From positions 1 to 64,000 of IMG/VR virus record IMGVR_UViG_3300034418_007971: 64,000 nucleotides of DNA; one strand, 5' to 3'. Shown here in pieces: positions 52,689-59,998 of this stretch. The translations under genes were made by a program, and so were the position numbers. The number at the start of each line of letters is the position of its first letter. The first letter of the stretch is position 1. The notes under the pieces are model-generated. The model ran no database searches. It saw nothing but the letters and a program-made list of their open reading frames with translations, and had not been told where the DNA came from. Source of the stretch: a virus.

Positions 52689-53972
52689 TTACTTAATCAC
52701 ATAATCGTTTATATCAATAGAATTAAGTACCTTCTCGACTTCTTTTATCGTCGCTTCTTCACTTTCATTTATAGTTTTTATCTGAACTGTTGCTCTTTCG
52801 GTCAATTCTGCGTTAGCCTCTTTTACCAATACGTCATCAGGAACAGCTAACTGTTCTTCAGTTAATGTCGGTTTAGGTCCCCATTGTTCTTCCCACTTTA
52901 TATCATAATACTGAGTTAGTCTATATAATAGTTCATCTCCCATAAATAATACACCACCTATTCTAATAGACCATTTTAATGTAAAAATAGATAACCTAGA
53001 TAGGTTAAGTAATAATATTGTAATACCTCTTAAACCCATTGACATTAAGGTTGCTGCATTTTTAGCGATAGTAGTATATCTAACTGATAATTTATACAAT
53101 TCATCTTGTTGTTCGGCAATTTCATTAACCACCTTTGTTTCGGCAGCATTTAAAGGAAGTCCATCATATACCTTCTTAAGTAAATTACCAATTGCACCTT
53201 CACCAGCTTCTTTGATTAGTCTTTTTACTCCCGGAATTCTACTTATTAACACCCCACCAGGAATAGCCATAAAAATCGTAGCTAATGCGGCTGTTGTAGT
53301 ATCACCTTCTCTGTAATACATATATGCATCTGCAGCTTCTAACACACCAGCAAGAACAATACCTGCCACACCACCTGTAGCTATACTAACAATTATAGCA
53401 GCTATCGGTAAAAAATAATGATGAAAACCCTCTAAATCATATGTTTGTCTATCTTCCCATTCTTTCAAATCTTTTTCATAAATGTCCCATACATCTTGTT
53501 TATATTTACCTTTTAAAAGTATGAATGGAGGTATTCCTGATGAGGAGGGGTTTTCGGTTTCCCTTTTATTAAGGTCGAGATAAGGTTTGATAATATTTTT
53601 GTAATATTTTTCATATCTTGGAGAATCATATGTTATGAACCAGTAACCATTTGGGTTTTTGTGATTTCCATTTCCATCTAAGTAGTAACCCTCTCCTCGT
53701 TTTGGTGTGGGTTCTGTAGGTTTTGTATTTCCTGTGTATCTCATAGCCTCCGATTCATATTGCGTTTTCACCCAATCATCTATTCCCATTTTATCTATAT
53801 CATTTTTTATGGGATTATATCGGTTATTTGCAAAATGGTCTTGATAACCATGTTGTGAATAATCAATATTAGACAAATCATAGTCATTTGTCTGTTCTAA
53901 CAGAGTTTTAGACCTATCATAGTTCATAAGTCTATTAACTTCGTTTAAACTAATTATTAATTTATTATCCAT
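52689..53972 (-). CDS. Multi-helix membrane protein with LLE|Q leader
   Basis: 427 residues. Leader MDNKLIISLNEVNRLMNYDRSKTLLE|Q (residue 26). After a hydrophilic Tyr/Asn-rich domain (to ~185) come at least three strongly hydrophobic segments: FLPIAAIIVSIATGGVAGIVLAGVLEAA, ALATIFMAIPGGVLIS, and LMSMGLRGITILLLNLSRLSIFTLKWSIRIGGVLFMG. No N-terminal signal peptide, so insertion would occur late, perhaps after ejection into the host. The combination of a capsid-type leader and Gly-rich membrane helices suits a protein forming a channel for genome entry. Inference only. Confidence 0.65.
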   Translation of the reverse strand: MDNKLIISLNEVNRLMNYDRSKTLLEQTNDYDLSNIDYSQHGYQDHFANNRYNPIKNDIDKMGIDDWVKTQYESEAMRYTGNTKPTEPTPKRGEGYYLDGNGNHKNPNGYWFITYDSPRYEKYYKNIIKPYLDLNKRETENPSSSGIPPFILLKGKYKQDVWDIYEKDLKEWEDRQTYDLEGFHHYFLPIAAIIVSIATGGVAGIVLAGVLEAADAYMYYREGDTTTAALATIFMAIPGGVLISRIPGVKRLIKEAGEGAIGNLLKKVYDGLPLNAAETKVVNEIAEQQDELYKLSVRYTTIAKNAATLMSMGLRGITILLLNLSRLSIFTLKWSIRIGGVLFMGDELLYRLTQYYDIKWEEQWGPKPTLTEEQLAVPDDVLVKEANAELTERATVQIKTINESEEATIKEVEKVLNSIDINDYVIK

Positions 53973-53987
53973 GATAATAGTTTTTAT

Positions 53988-53996
53988 TATAAATAT
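53988..53996 (-). promoter_or_regulatory. Phage late-type motif ATATTTATA
   Basis: Minus strand, 15 nt before the start at 53972. It abuts the TTG of the host-type promoter on the opposite strand. Confidence 0.45.
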
Positions 53997-54027
53997 TTGT
54001 TTAATTAAAAAATTGCGCCTATATTTG
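53997..54027 (+). promoter_or_regulatory. Host-type promoter
   Basis: TTG at 53997-53999, 20-nt spacer, TATATTTG at 54020-54027; ATG follows at 54032, 4 nt later. Confidence 0.6.
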
Positions 54028-54031
54028 TGTC

Positions 54032-54265
54032 ATGGATAAATCAAATACACATTGGGATTTTTATAATTCAATTGAGAATAAAGTATTACTTAGTAGTAAT
54101 ACGACAGATGAGTTTTTACTAAGAATGAAAAAGGTTGATTTATTCTTTGGTGATTTTGAACGTATAGTTGATGATATTAGTGTAACTATTAAAAATATTG
54201 ACGTTAATCAATACATTATCAAAGAAACTATTTTTGAAAAGATTAAATCTTATTTTTTACGTTAA
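54032..54265 (+). CDS. Small hypothetical protein
   Basis: 77 residues, acidic and helical with a basic C-terminal end (FEKIKSYFLR). Preceded by a host-type promoter. It overlaps the 3' end of the convergent metalloprotease gene by 9 nt. Function unknown. Confidence 0.65.
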   Translation: MDKSNTHWDFYNSIENKVLLSSNTTDEFLLRMKKVDLFFGDFERIVDDISVTIKNIDVNQYIIKETIFEKIKSYFLR

Positions 54266-54958
54266 AGTGTTAGCTTTACCTCTACTAATACCTGATTCCC
54301 ATTTACTATTTTGGTCAATCATGTTTCCCTTACCTCTATTAACATTATCTGTCCACACGGTTATGGTTATTTGATTGGCTGGTCCGCGAGTTAATCCTGT
54401 TTCCCATGTAGTAACACCCGCATTTGTGGATGATGAGTCACCTCCTGCATCTCCACCTGTGTCTCCACCACCTTCTTCTTGTTCTGTTACTTCTTCATCC
54501 GCCGGAAATCCTTCTTCACCATATATTTCAGGATGTTGCAATCCGTACTTCTTAAGTAATTCACCTGCAACTGCATTTGCTTCATCTTCTATAGGACCAC
54601 CAACATTTTGTATTTTACCTTTCAATTCACCTTCTTCATTTTGATGATGATGTACTAACTCATGAGCCACTGACCTCATAATGTCTTGTAACGCCCTTTC
54701 TTTGGTATAGACGGTGACCTCCGCATTTTCTATATCTGCATTTTCACCATCTTCGTACCTATAAACTGCTGTTGTATCTACTTTAGACTTGTCTTCCGTG
54801 TAGTCAATATTAACCTCATTTTCTATACCTAACTCTTTTACAACTAAATCAACAAAATTTTCCAAATGTCTTTTATCCTCTGAAGGAAATAAAGATTCAC
54901 CTTCAGTAATGTTCATAAGGGTTTTAATACGATTAATATTTTCGTGTAATAGACTCAT
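54257..54958 (-). CDS. HExxH zinc metalloprotease with ITE|G leader
   Basis: 233 residues. Leader MSLLHENINRIKTLMNITE|GES, ending ITE|G at 19/20, matching the strict [LI]-x-E|G form. The catalytic core is MRSVAHELVHHHQNEEGEL (HExxH) with a downstream IEDEANAVAGELL whose Glu would be the third zinc ligand of a gluzincin-like site. The C-terminal ~80 residues are Gly/Ser-rich and then contain a pair of similar repeats, WETGLTRGPANQITIT and WESGISRGKANTLT. It looks like a proteolytic effector packaged in the head and activated or released by maturation. Strong candidate for ejection into the host. Confidence 0.75.
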   Translation of the reverse strand: MSLLHENINRIKTLMNITEGESLFPSEDKRHLENFVDLVVKELGIENEVNIDYTEDKSKVDTTAVYRYEDGENADIENAEVTVYTKERALQDIMRSVAHELVHHHQNEEGELKGKIQNVGGPIEDEANAVAGELLKKYGLQHPEIYGEEGFPADEEVTEQEEGGGDTGGDAGGDSSSTNAGVTTWETGLTRGPANQITITVWTDNVNRGKGNMIDQNSKWESGISRGKANTLT

Positions 54959-54982
54959 ATATCATAAGTATCATCAAAAATA

Positions 54983-55975
54983 TTATTGGAACGTACAAGA
55001 TGGTGGATAAGTACACGGAGGTGGAGTAATACTACTTTTTCTTTCTCTTTGTCTTACTCTTATTATTGTCGATATTTCATGTGCACCACCCGAACCAGGT
55101 CCTAATTGTGATGTGGTTAAATCATATGAGTAGTGAAATACCAAATCACCCGTATCAACCCCAAAGTTAAATATCACAACATCTCTATATGAGTATCCTT
55201 CAACAAACCTAAACCCTGCACCAAATAAAAACTTATCTAAATTAATGTTATTATTTACCGTTAATTGTGAAAATTCACCTTGTTTTAAAAAAGAAAACGA
55301 AGGCATATAAGTTACATTTCTTCTAACATACGCGTATTTGTTTTTACTTATATGACCCCCACCATGTAGTCCATATTTTACTGGTAAATAACTTTCACCG
55401 AAAATTAATGATTGGTTGGGTGTATTAACGTGATTTGAGGCAAACCCAAAAAACCATTTATCGGAAAATAATAATAAACCAGAACTTAAGTCAAAATAAT
55501 GAACTTTCAAACCATTCATAAAAGGCTCATTAGTAATTAATGAGAATGATGTTCCGTTAAATGAGTCTTCAAAAAATAGTTTGTTATTATCGATAAAGTT
55601 TTGCTTATACCCTAACTCCAATCCGAATTTAATATTTAGTTTTGGAGAAAGACGTTGTTGATTACTATAAAATGTCGATATTGAGTTAAGTGAGTATATA
55701 CCGTTACCTGACCTATCATTCATTAGTGTGACGCCGAATCCACTATTTAAAGATGGGTCATATTCTTCGTAACTCAAAAAACTTGTGACAAATTGATTTC
55801 CTAACGCCGGCCATTGGTTTCTATATGACATCGTTAATTCGGGATTACTGGTTGAACCCGCAAAGGCAGGATTCAAATACAACTTATTGTTGTTAATTTG
55901 CGAAAAAGATACGTCCTGAGATATTCCAATAAATGAAAACAGGAGAAATAAGACTGATAATGTGTACTTAATCAT
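54983..55975 (-). CDS. PorP/SprF-family outer membrane protein
   Basis: 330 residues. Signal peptide MIKYTLSVLFLLFSFIGISQ. The PorP/SprF pattern is clear: QINNNKLYLNPAFAGSTSNPELTMSYRNQWPALGNQF, then SGFGVTLMNDRSGNGIYSLNSISTFYS, and a beta-barrel body with alternating strands to ~310. The protein ends with a basic stretch and a Pro/Cys-rich tail (ITPPPCTYPPSCTFQ). In Bacteroidota, SprF is needed to export SprB, a cargo with a type B C-terminal domain. The phage cargo at 45762 carries the same type of domain, so the two may work as a pair. Late-type motif 3 nt upstream. Confidence 0.9.
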   Translation of the reverse strand: MIKYTLSVLFLLFSFIGISQDVSFSQINNNKLYLNPAFAGSTSNPELTMSYRNQWPALGNQFVTSFLSYEEYDPSLNSGFGVTLMNDRSGNGIYSLNSISTFYSNQQRLSPKLNIKFGLELGYKQNFIDNNKLFFEDSFNGTSFSLITNEPFMNGLKVHYFDLSSGLLLFSDKWFFGFASNHVNTPNQSLIFGESYLPVKYGLHGGGHISKNKYAYVRRNVTYMPSFSFLKQGEFSQLTVNNNINLDKFLFGAGFRFVEGYSYRDVVIFNFGVDTGDLVFHYSYDLTTSQLGPGSGGAHEISTIIRVRQRERKSSITPPPCTYPPSCTFQ

Positions 55976-55978
55976 ACT

Positions 55979-55987
55979 TATAAATAT
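55979..55987 (-). promoter_or_regulatory. Phage late-type motif ATATTTATA
   Basis: Minus strand, 3 nt before the SprF-like start; if it is a promoter the mRNA is nearly leaderless. Confidence 0.4.
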
Positions 55988-56006
55988 AAATTTTAACCAT
56001 TAAAAT

Positions 56007-56037
56007 TTGTGCAATTAACAAAAATAGATTATATTTG
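56007..56037 (+). promoter_or_regulatory. Host-type promoter of the lipoprotein gene
   Basis: TTG at 56007-56009, 20-nt spacer, TATATTTG at 56030-56037, 4 nt before ATG at 56042. This placement decides the start, since an upstream ATG at 56009 would lie inside the promoter. Confidence 0.7.
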
Positions 56038-56041
56038 TTAT

Positions 56042-56566
56042 ATGAAAAATCTTCTTTACCTCCTCACCCTAACTATCTTTACTACAGGATGTTATCAATA
56101 CTCAGAACCATCTTACCCGACATTGGATGGCACATATATTCTTCGTAGTATTACGGTTAACTCAACAGATATCCTTGGCTCCGAACTTACAGATGAAACA
56201 CACGATGACCCAATGACCGTTGTCTACCCAAACCCAATCGGTCCTTTGGATACCATGAAAGTAGGTAAAACACGTATTAGTATTAGTGGTAATCGTCTAT
56301 ATGTTGGGTATTATTTGGAAAATGGTGGTGACCACTGGAGAGAAAATTATGATATTAACATTACACAGGATTTTATTACGGGTCGATGGATAAACATGAA
56401 CGTAACATATACACCTGAAGGTATTGATTGGCAGACATACCGTCATTATCTAATTATTGAGGATGGTCTTGAGTATATGGTACTTGAATGTCCTAAACAA
56501 TATGAAGATGGTGTATATGGTAATGAGTATAGTTACTCTCTAACTTTTTATCGAGAAGGTCCATAA
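56042..56566 (+). CDS. Predicted lipoprotein of unknown function
   Basis: 174 residues from ATG at 56042. MKNLLYLLTLTIFTTGCYQY is a lipoprotein signal peptide with a lipobox IFTTGC; the Cys would be lipidated. The mature part is a compact beta protein (YPTLDGTYILRSITVNSTDILGSELTDE, DTMKVGKTRISISGNRLYVGYYLENGG, ITGRWINMNVTYTPEG, YRHYLIIEDGLEYMVLECP), resembling a small lipocalin-like or beta-sandwich domain. Anchored in the envelope of the infected cell. A superinfection-exclusion role is possible, as for lipoproteins of other phages, but unproven. Confidence 0.75.
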   Translation: MKNLLYLLTLTIFTTGCYQYSEPSYPTLDGTYILRSITVNSTDILGSELTDETHDDPMTVVYPNPIGPLDTMKVGKTRISISGNRLYVGYYLENGGDHWRENYDINITQDFITGRWINMNVTYTPEGIDWQTYRHYLIIEDGLEYMVLECPKQYEDGVYGNEYSYSLTFYREGP

Positions 56567-56596
56567 AAAAAGAGGTCTTATGACCTCTTTTTATTT
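56566..56596. terminator. Bidirectional intrinsic terminator
   Basis: AAAAAGAGGTC / GACCTCTTTTT with a TTAT loop, T-rich on both strands, between convergent genes. Confidence 0.85.
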
Positions 56597-57112
56597 TAAA
56601 AGTTTTTTTATCCGTTCTATATTTTCCATAAATTTCTCAGGATTATCTTTTGCCCAATCTTTAACAAAATCAGGTAAACCTGAGTTAACTATTTCTTCAT
56701 TAACGTTAACTTTAACCTTTTTTGATTCAGTCATAACGTCAGTTACCATAACATCACCAAAACTTATATGTAATCTTGATTTAAGTTGTGGTGTCGGTGC
56801 AACAAAAGTTATTTCAAACCCGTTATCTTTAGCCCATTGTTTAGCTATCTCAGGGTCTAAAATATCTTGTCTTTTTTGTGGATATCTTTCAGACCATTTT
56901 TTAGGTGAAGAAATTACTGAAGCTATTTTATAAGATGGGGTCACAATAATTACCATTTTTTGTACATCCAATCCGAAAAAACTTTCTTTTCTAAAAATAA
57001 CTTTACCAAGTAACTTTGTGATAAACTCTTCAAAGTTACTTTTTTCTCTTTCTTTTTTATCTGGTAGATTAAAAGAAGCCGATTCGTTATTTATGTGTTT
57101 GTTTTTCCCCAT
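56591..57112 (-). CDS. Hypothetical phage protein
   Basis: 173 residues from ATG at 57112, which has a late-type motif just upstream; an ATG at 57130 overlapping the previous stop is an alternative. Contains a central strand-helix pattern (KMVIIVTPSYKIASVISSPKKWSERYPQKRQDILDPEIAKQWAKDNGFEITFVAPTPQ) and a C-terminal helical segment rich in Asp, Glu and Lys. No family recognised. Confidence 0.55.
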   Translation of the reverse strand: MGKNKHINNESASFNLPDKKEREKSNFEEFITKLLGKVIFRKESFFGLDVQKMVIIVTPSYKIASVISSPKKWSERYPQKRQDILDPEIAKQWAKDNGFEITFVAPTPQLKSRLHISFGDVMVTDVMTESKKVKVNVNEEIVNSGLPDFVKDWAKDNPEKFMENIERIKKLLK

Positions 57113-57115
57113 ATC

Positions 57116-57124
57116 TATAAATAG
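57116..57124 (-). promoter_or_regulatory. Phage late-type motif CTATTTATA
   Basis: Minus strand, 3 nt before the ATG at 57112. Confidence 0.35.
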
Positions 57125-57126
57125 TA

Positions 57127-57429
57127 TCATCTATAATCTGCGTCAGGTAATCTACCCTCATAAATTAAATAATATTCATTTAAAAAAGACATCATGTCTT
57201 CTTCATCGATAAAAAAATCTTCATCATCAAAATCAAATCCAAAATCGTCACTATCCTCAAATAAATCAGACGGAATAAAATGACTACCATAACCAAAATC
57301 ATTCAGATGGTGAAATTCTATGGTATCTATTCTAACCATATCCTCATCGTCCTGTCTAAGTCTAAACTCTACTTCAACAACATTGTTGTCTTTATTGATA
57401 AAGTTTGATATTATTTCTATAACTTCCAT
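57127..57429 (-). CDS. Small acidic protein, paralogue-like partner of 57480
   Basis: 100 residues, acidic, with a strand pattern VEVEFRLRQDDEDMVRIDTIEF and a C-terminal MMSFLNEYYLIYEGRLPD that resembles the end of the divergent gene product (LNFLDYYYKTNKVPEP). Function unknown. Confidence 0.6.
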   Translation of the reverse strand: MEVIEIISNFINKDNNVVEVEFRLRQDDEDMVRIDTIEFHHLNDFGYGSHFIPSDLFEDSDDFGFDFDDEDFFIDEEDMMSFLNEYYLIYEGRLPDADYR

Positions 57430-57446
57430 GTAATTATACTAAAATT

Positions 57447-57455
57447 TTATTTATA
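57447..57455 (+). promoter_or_regulatory. Phage late-type motif TTATTTATA
   Basis: Plus strand, 24 nt before the ATG at 57480; one mismatch. Confidence 0.3.
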
Positions 57456-57479
57456 TTACATACAGATATCTAAAAAACA

Positions 57480-57791
57480 ATGAAAAGACAAATTTTATTA
57501 GATGAATACGAGTTTTCTGACGGAGAACTTAGAGTTGTATTTACCTTTGATAGAAAAGAATACATCGAGGATTATATAGATGAAAATACTTTTGAAGATT
57601 ATATTAATGATTCAGGTCGTTTGGAGTTTTTTGAAGATAGATGGGATGGTTATAGTGAATCTCATTATACTAAAGAATATATAATCGATTATTCAGATTG
57701 GAGAAATGAATATTGTGAAAATAGTGACATTTTAAATTTTCTTGATTATTATTATAAGACGAATAAAGTTCCTGAACCGATAGAAGAGTGA
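57480..57791 (+). CDS. Small acidic protein, divergent partner of 57127
   Basis: 103 residues. ELRVVFTFDRKEYIEDYID, and the C-terminal DILNFLDYYYKTNKVPEP correspond in position and pattern to the other gene. Probably an old duplication placed head to head. It overlaps the RmlC-like gene by 4 nt. Function unknown. Confidence 0.6.
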   Translation: MKRQILLDEYEFSDGELRVVFTFDRKEYIEDYIDENTFEDYINDSGRLEFFEDRWDGYSESHYTKEYIIDYSDWRNEYCENSDILNFLDYYYKTNKVPEPIEE

Positions 57792-58429
57792 AATTAATAT
57801 CTACATCCTTTGATAACGTTTATCTAATTGAAGAACCTTCTTTTGAAGATGAAAGAGGTTACTTTATGGAAACGTGGAATGAATTAGCGTATTCTAATAA
57901 GAAACTACTTAATGATATTCCGTCCCTTAAAGCCATACAAAACGATAATTCGTTATTCTCTACTTTGTTTGTACAAGATAATTTATCTGTCAGTAAAAAA
58001 GGAGTATTTAGAGGATTACACTACCAAGTGGGTAACTTTTCTCAAGCCAAACTTGTTAGAGTGTTGAGAGGTTCCGTTGTTGATTTCATAGTTGACCTAA
58101 GAGAGCAATCAAAAACTTATGGTAAGTTTGAGTTTTTTGAATTAAACGAAAAAAATAAATTATCCTTGTTCGTTCCACCATATTTTGCACATGGTTTTCT
58201 ATCTTTAGAGGACGATACAATTTTTACATATAAATGTGGTAACTATTATCACAAAGAAAGTGAAGGAAGTGTTAACTATTCCGACAACGTAATTAGACAC
58301 ATTCAAAACAATAAAGATACAATATCCGATGTTATTCAACTATTTATACCCTATGAAACCGAAATGGACCTCATTATTTCTGAAAAAGACAGGAATGCGC
58401 CGAAATTCTTACATAGACGACATGGATGA
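57788..58429 (+). CDS. rfbC: dTDP-4-dehydrorhamnose 3,5-epimerase-like protein (RmlC/RfbC)
   Basis: 213 residues, cupin fold. PSFEDERGYFMETWNE, FVQDNLSVSKKGVFRGLHYQVGNFSQAKLVRVLRGSVVDFIVDLREQSKTYGKF, and FVPPYFAHGFLSLEDDTIFTYKC follow the RmlC order: the RG-x-H-x-Q dyad (catalytic His in GLHYQ), then PxxxAHGF. The partner Asp is likely VDFIVDLR. RmlC makes the 3,5-epimerised sugar in dTDP-L-rhamnose synthesis. The other three enzymes of that route are not in the window, so host enzymes would have to supply the substrate. Confidence 0.85.
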   Translation: MKLISTSFDNVYLIEEPSFEDERGYFMETWNELAYSNKKLLNDIPSLKAIQNDNSLFSTLFVQDNLSVSKKGVFRGLHYQVGNFSQAKLVRVLRGSVVDFIVDLREQSKTYGKFEFFELNEKNKLSLFVPPYFAHGFLSLEDDTIFTYKCGNYYHKESEGSVNYSDNVIRHIQNNKDTISDVIQLFIPYETEMDLIISEKDRNAPKFLHRRHG

Positions 58430-58598
58430 ATATGAATTATTTTGTCACTGTGAAAAAATAATAGATTCTGTAACTGAAGAAAAACAATATAATTCTACTT
58501 TACGTTATATAGAATTATATTATAATAAAACTGAAAACTTTGTCTTATACAATACGTTATTGAGGAAGCTTAATAACAAAAAACCCCTCTTAAACTGA
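58422..58598 (+). CDS. Small hypothetical protein
   Basis: 58 residues from ATG at 58422, overlapping the preceding stop by 8 nt. Acidic, Tyr-rich and helical (YELFCHCEKIIDSVTEEKQYNSTLRYIELYYNKTENFVLYNTLLRKL). Its last codons lie inside the terminator stem. A longer frame from 58329 overlaps the epimerase gene and is not supported. Confidence 0.55.
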   Translation: MDEYELFCHCEKIIDSVTEEKQYNSTLRYIELYYNKTENFVLYNTLLRKLNNKKPLLN

Positions 58599-58612
58599 GG
58601 GGTTTTGTTTTT
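58580..58612 (+). terminator. Intrinsic terminator overlapping the gene end
   Basis: AAAACCCCTC / GAGGGGTTTT stem with a 7-nt loop containing the stop region of the upstream gene; T-rich tail. Also usable by the minus-strand gene ending at 58611. Confidence 0.85.
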
Positions 58613-59627
58613 ATAGGAATTTTTTAAACCTATTAAACATTTCTGTTATTCGTTCTTTATCTTCAATAAATGATTCTTTTAAATCTTCGTCTATTTCTTC
58701 ATACATAGAACCTGAACCACATTCTAAACATTCACCTTCCCTCATTTCGCTACCACACTGTTCACAGGTTTCTTTTTCCATAACTTCACCTTCATACATA
58801 GAACCTGAACCACATTCTAAACATTCACCTTCCCTCATTTCGCTACCACACTGTTCACAGGTTTCTTTCTCATCTAAATGACTTTTTATATGGTCATCAT
58901 ACTCGTCGGGAGTTACTTTACCATCTCCATCTTCGTCAAAATGTTTATGTAATTCGTTTTTTGAAATTGTTCCGTTATCATTTTCATCCGCACCTTCATA
59001 TAAATCGGTGTCCATAGCACCTTCTGAGTCAAATTGGTAAGCCGGTACCTCATCATCATAATCTGCAGTTATACTACCATCAAACATAGACATTATTGAG
59101 TCAATATCCATTCCGTATGAATCTTCTGAGTATGTCATGTCTTCGTCACCGAATTGGTCTGGACCTCCTGATTCAAAGTCATAAGCAGCTTCTACATCTG
59201 ATACATCCATATCATCGGCAGCATATTCTTTAACTTCTTCACTAACACTTGCGTGGTATGCATCTAAAGCTTCTTCTGCGTCCTTTTCACTTTTAAAACC
59301 ATCTCTGAAAATTCCACCTTTTTTGTTATTCATGATTACCCACTCATCACCTTCTTTCTTAATACACCCTGAACCACCTTCAGATTTTGCACATCCTTTA
59401 CCTTTCTGTTTGCTGACTACAGACTCATTAACCAAATGATTTCTGTATTGACCCACTTCACCTCTGTTGTTCACAGTAATACCTTGTGAGTCTGATGGAC
59501 CTTCGTCCTGTAATAATGGTTGTGGACCTGATGGAATATTACCGGTAGCATATCCGTTGTAGAATGCTGAGTGTTGTTGAAGGATTGAATTTTTCTCTTC
59601 GTCTGACATTGTAGAATAACCTCTCAT
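58611..59627 (-). CDS. EF-hand plus tandem zinc-ribbon protein, packaged candidate
   Basis: 338 residues from ATG at 59627, chosen because a late-type motif lies 13 nt upstream. The leader region STMSDEEKNSILQQHSAFYNGY resembles the leader of the protein at 41675 (DEExxxILxxH). A central KGCAKSEGGSGCIKKEGDEWVIMNNKKGGIFRDGFKSEKDAEEALDAYHA block follows. Then come two EF-hand loops (DENDNGTISKNEL at ~214-226, DEDGDGKVTPDEY at ~231-243), and two perfectly repeated CxxC...CxxC ribbons (TCEQCGSEMREGECLECGSG). Both calcium and zinc sites look intact. A rare combination in a phage protein; activity unknown. Confidence 0.75.
   Translation of the reverse strand: MRGYSTMSDEEKNSILQQHSAFYNGYATGNIPSGPQPLLQDEGPSDSQGITVNNRGEVGQYRNHLVNESVVSKQKGKGCAKSEGGSGCIKKEGDEWVIMNNKKGGIFRDGFKSEKDAEEALDAYHASVSEEVKEYAADDMDVSDVEAAYDFESGGPDQFGDEDMTYSEDSYGMDIDSIMSMFDGSITADYDDEVPAYQFDSEGAMDTDLYEGADENDNGTISKNELHKHFDEDGDGKVTPDEYDDHIKSHLDEKETCEQCGSEMREGECLECGSGSMYEGEVMEKETCEQCGSEMREGECLECGSGSMYEEIDEDLKESFIEDKERITEMFNRFKKFL
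58697..58869 (-). repeat. 93-nt direct repeat encoding the zinc-ribbon twice
   Basis: Two copies offset by 93 nt, identical over about 80 nt (58697-58776 and 58790-58869), each with four Cys. Perfect identity implies a very recent duplication or gene conversion. Confidence 0.9.
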
Positions 59628-59640
59628 GACTGTTTTTTTA

Positions 59641-59649
59641 TATAAATAT
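59641..59649 (-). promoter_or_regulatory. Phage late-type motif ATATTTATA
   Basis: Minus strand, 13 nt before the start at 59627. Confidence 0.45.
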
Positions 59650-59692
59650 GTTTTAGTTACCAAATAATTTGACATTCTAAATAAACATTAAT

Positions 59693-59956
59693 ATGTTTAA
59701 AACAAAAATGGATAAAACTAAATACTTCGATTTTGCGGAAGGAGCAGTAATGTTAGACGGTTTTGATGACTGTGTAGTCGGTGTCTCTGAATCTTTCGGA
59801 GAAGAACCTCGTCTGATATACTCTAAAATACAAATAATAAAAAAGTTAATGGAGGATATGACAGAAGACGATGCTGTTGAATATTACTATTACAATATAG
59901 TCGGAGGTTATTTCGGAACACAGAACCCGATTTTTATTCAAGATAATTTGGATTGA
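59693..59956 (+). CDS. Conserved phage protein of unknown function
   Basis: 87 residues (a second ATG at 59708 is possible). FAEGAVMLDGFDDCVVGVSESFGEEPRLIYSKIQIIKKLMEDMTEDDAVEYYYYNIVGGYFGTQNPIFI has a pattern I have seen in many phage proteins (LDGFDxCxxG, then DAxEYxxxNIxGxYxGxxxPxFI), but no function is known to me. Confidence 0.75.
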   Translation: MFKTKMDKTKYFDFAEGAVMLDGFDDCVVGVSESFGEEPRLIYSKIQIIKKLMEDMTEDDAVEYYYYNIVGGYFGTQNPIFIQDNLD

Positions 59957-59978
59957 TTGATATAAAATCGTATATTTG
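59948..59978 (+). promoter_or_regulatory. Host-type promoter
   Basis: TTG at 59948-59950, 20-nt spacer, TATATTTG at 59971-59978; ATG at 59999. Confidence 0.75.
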
Positions 59979-59998
59979 TTTTCACAAAAGAGAACATT

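Noticed and set aside
45762-55975. T9SS genes as evidence that this is a host chromosome or prophage island
   Set aside because: Late-type phage motifs lie upstream of them, phage genes are on both sides, and no integrase or attachment site was seen. A continuous phage genome is simpler.
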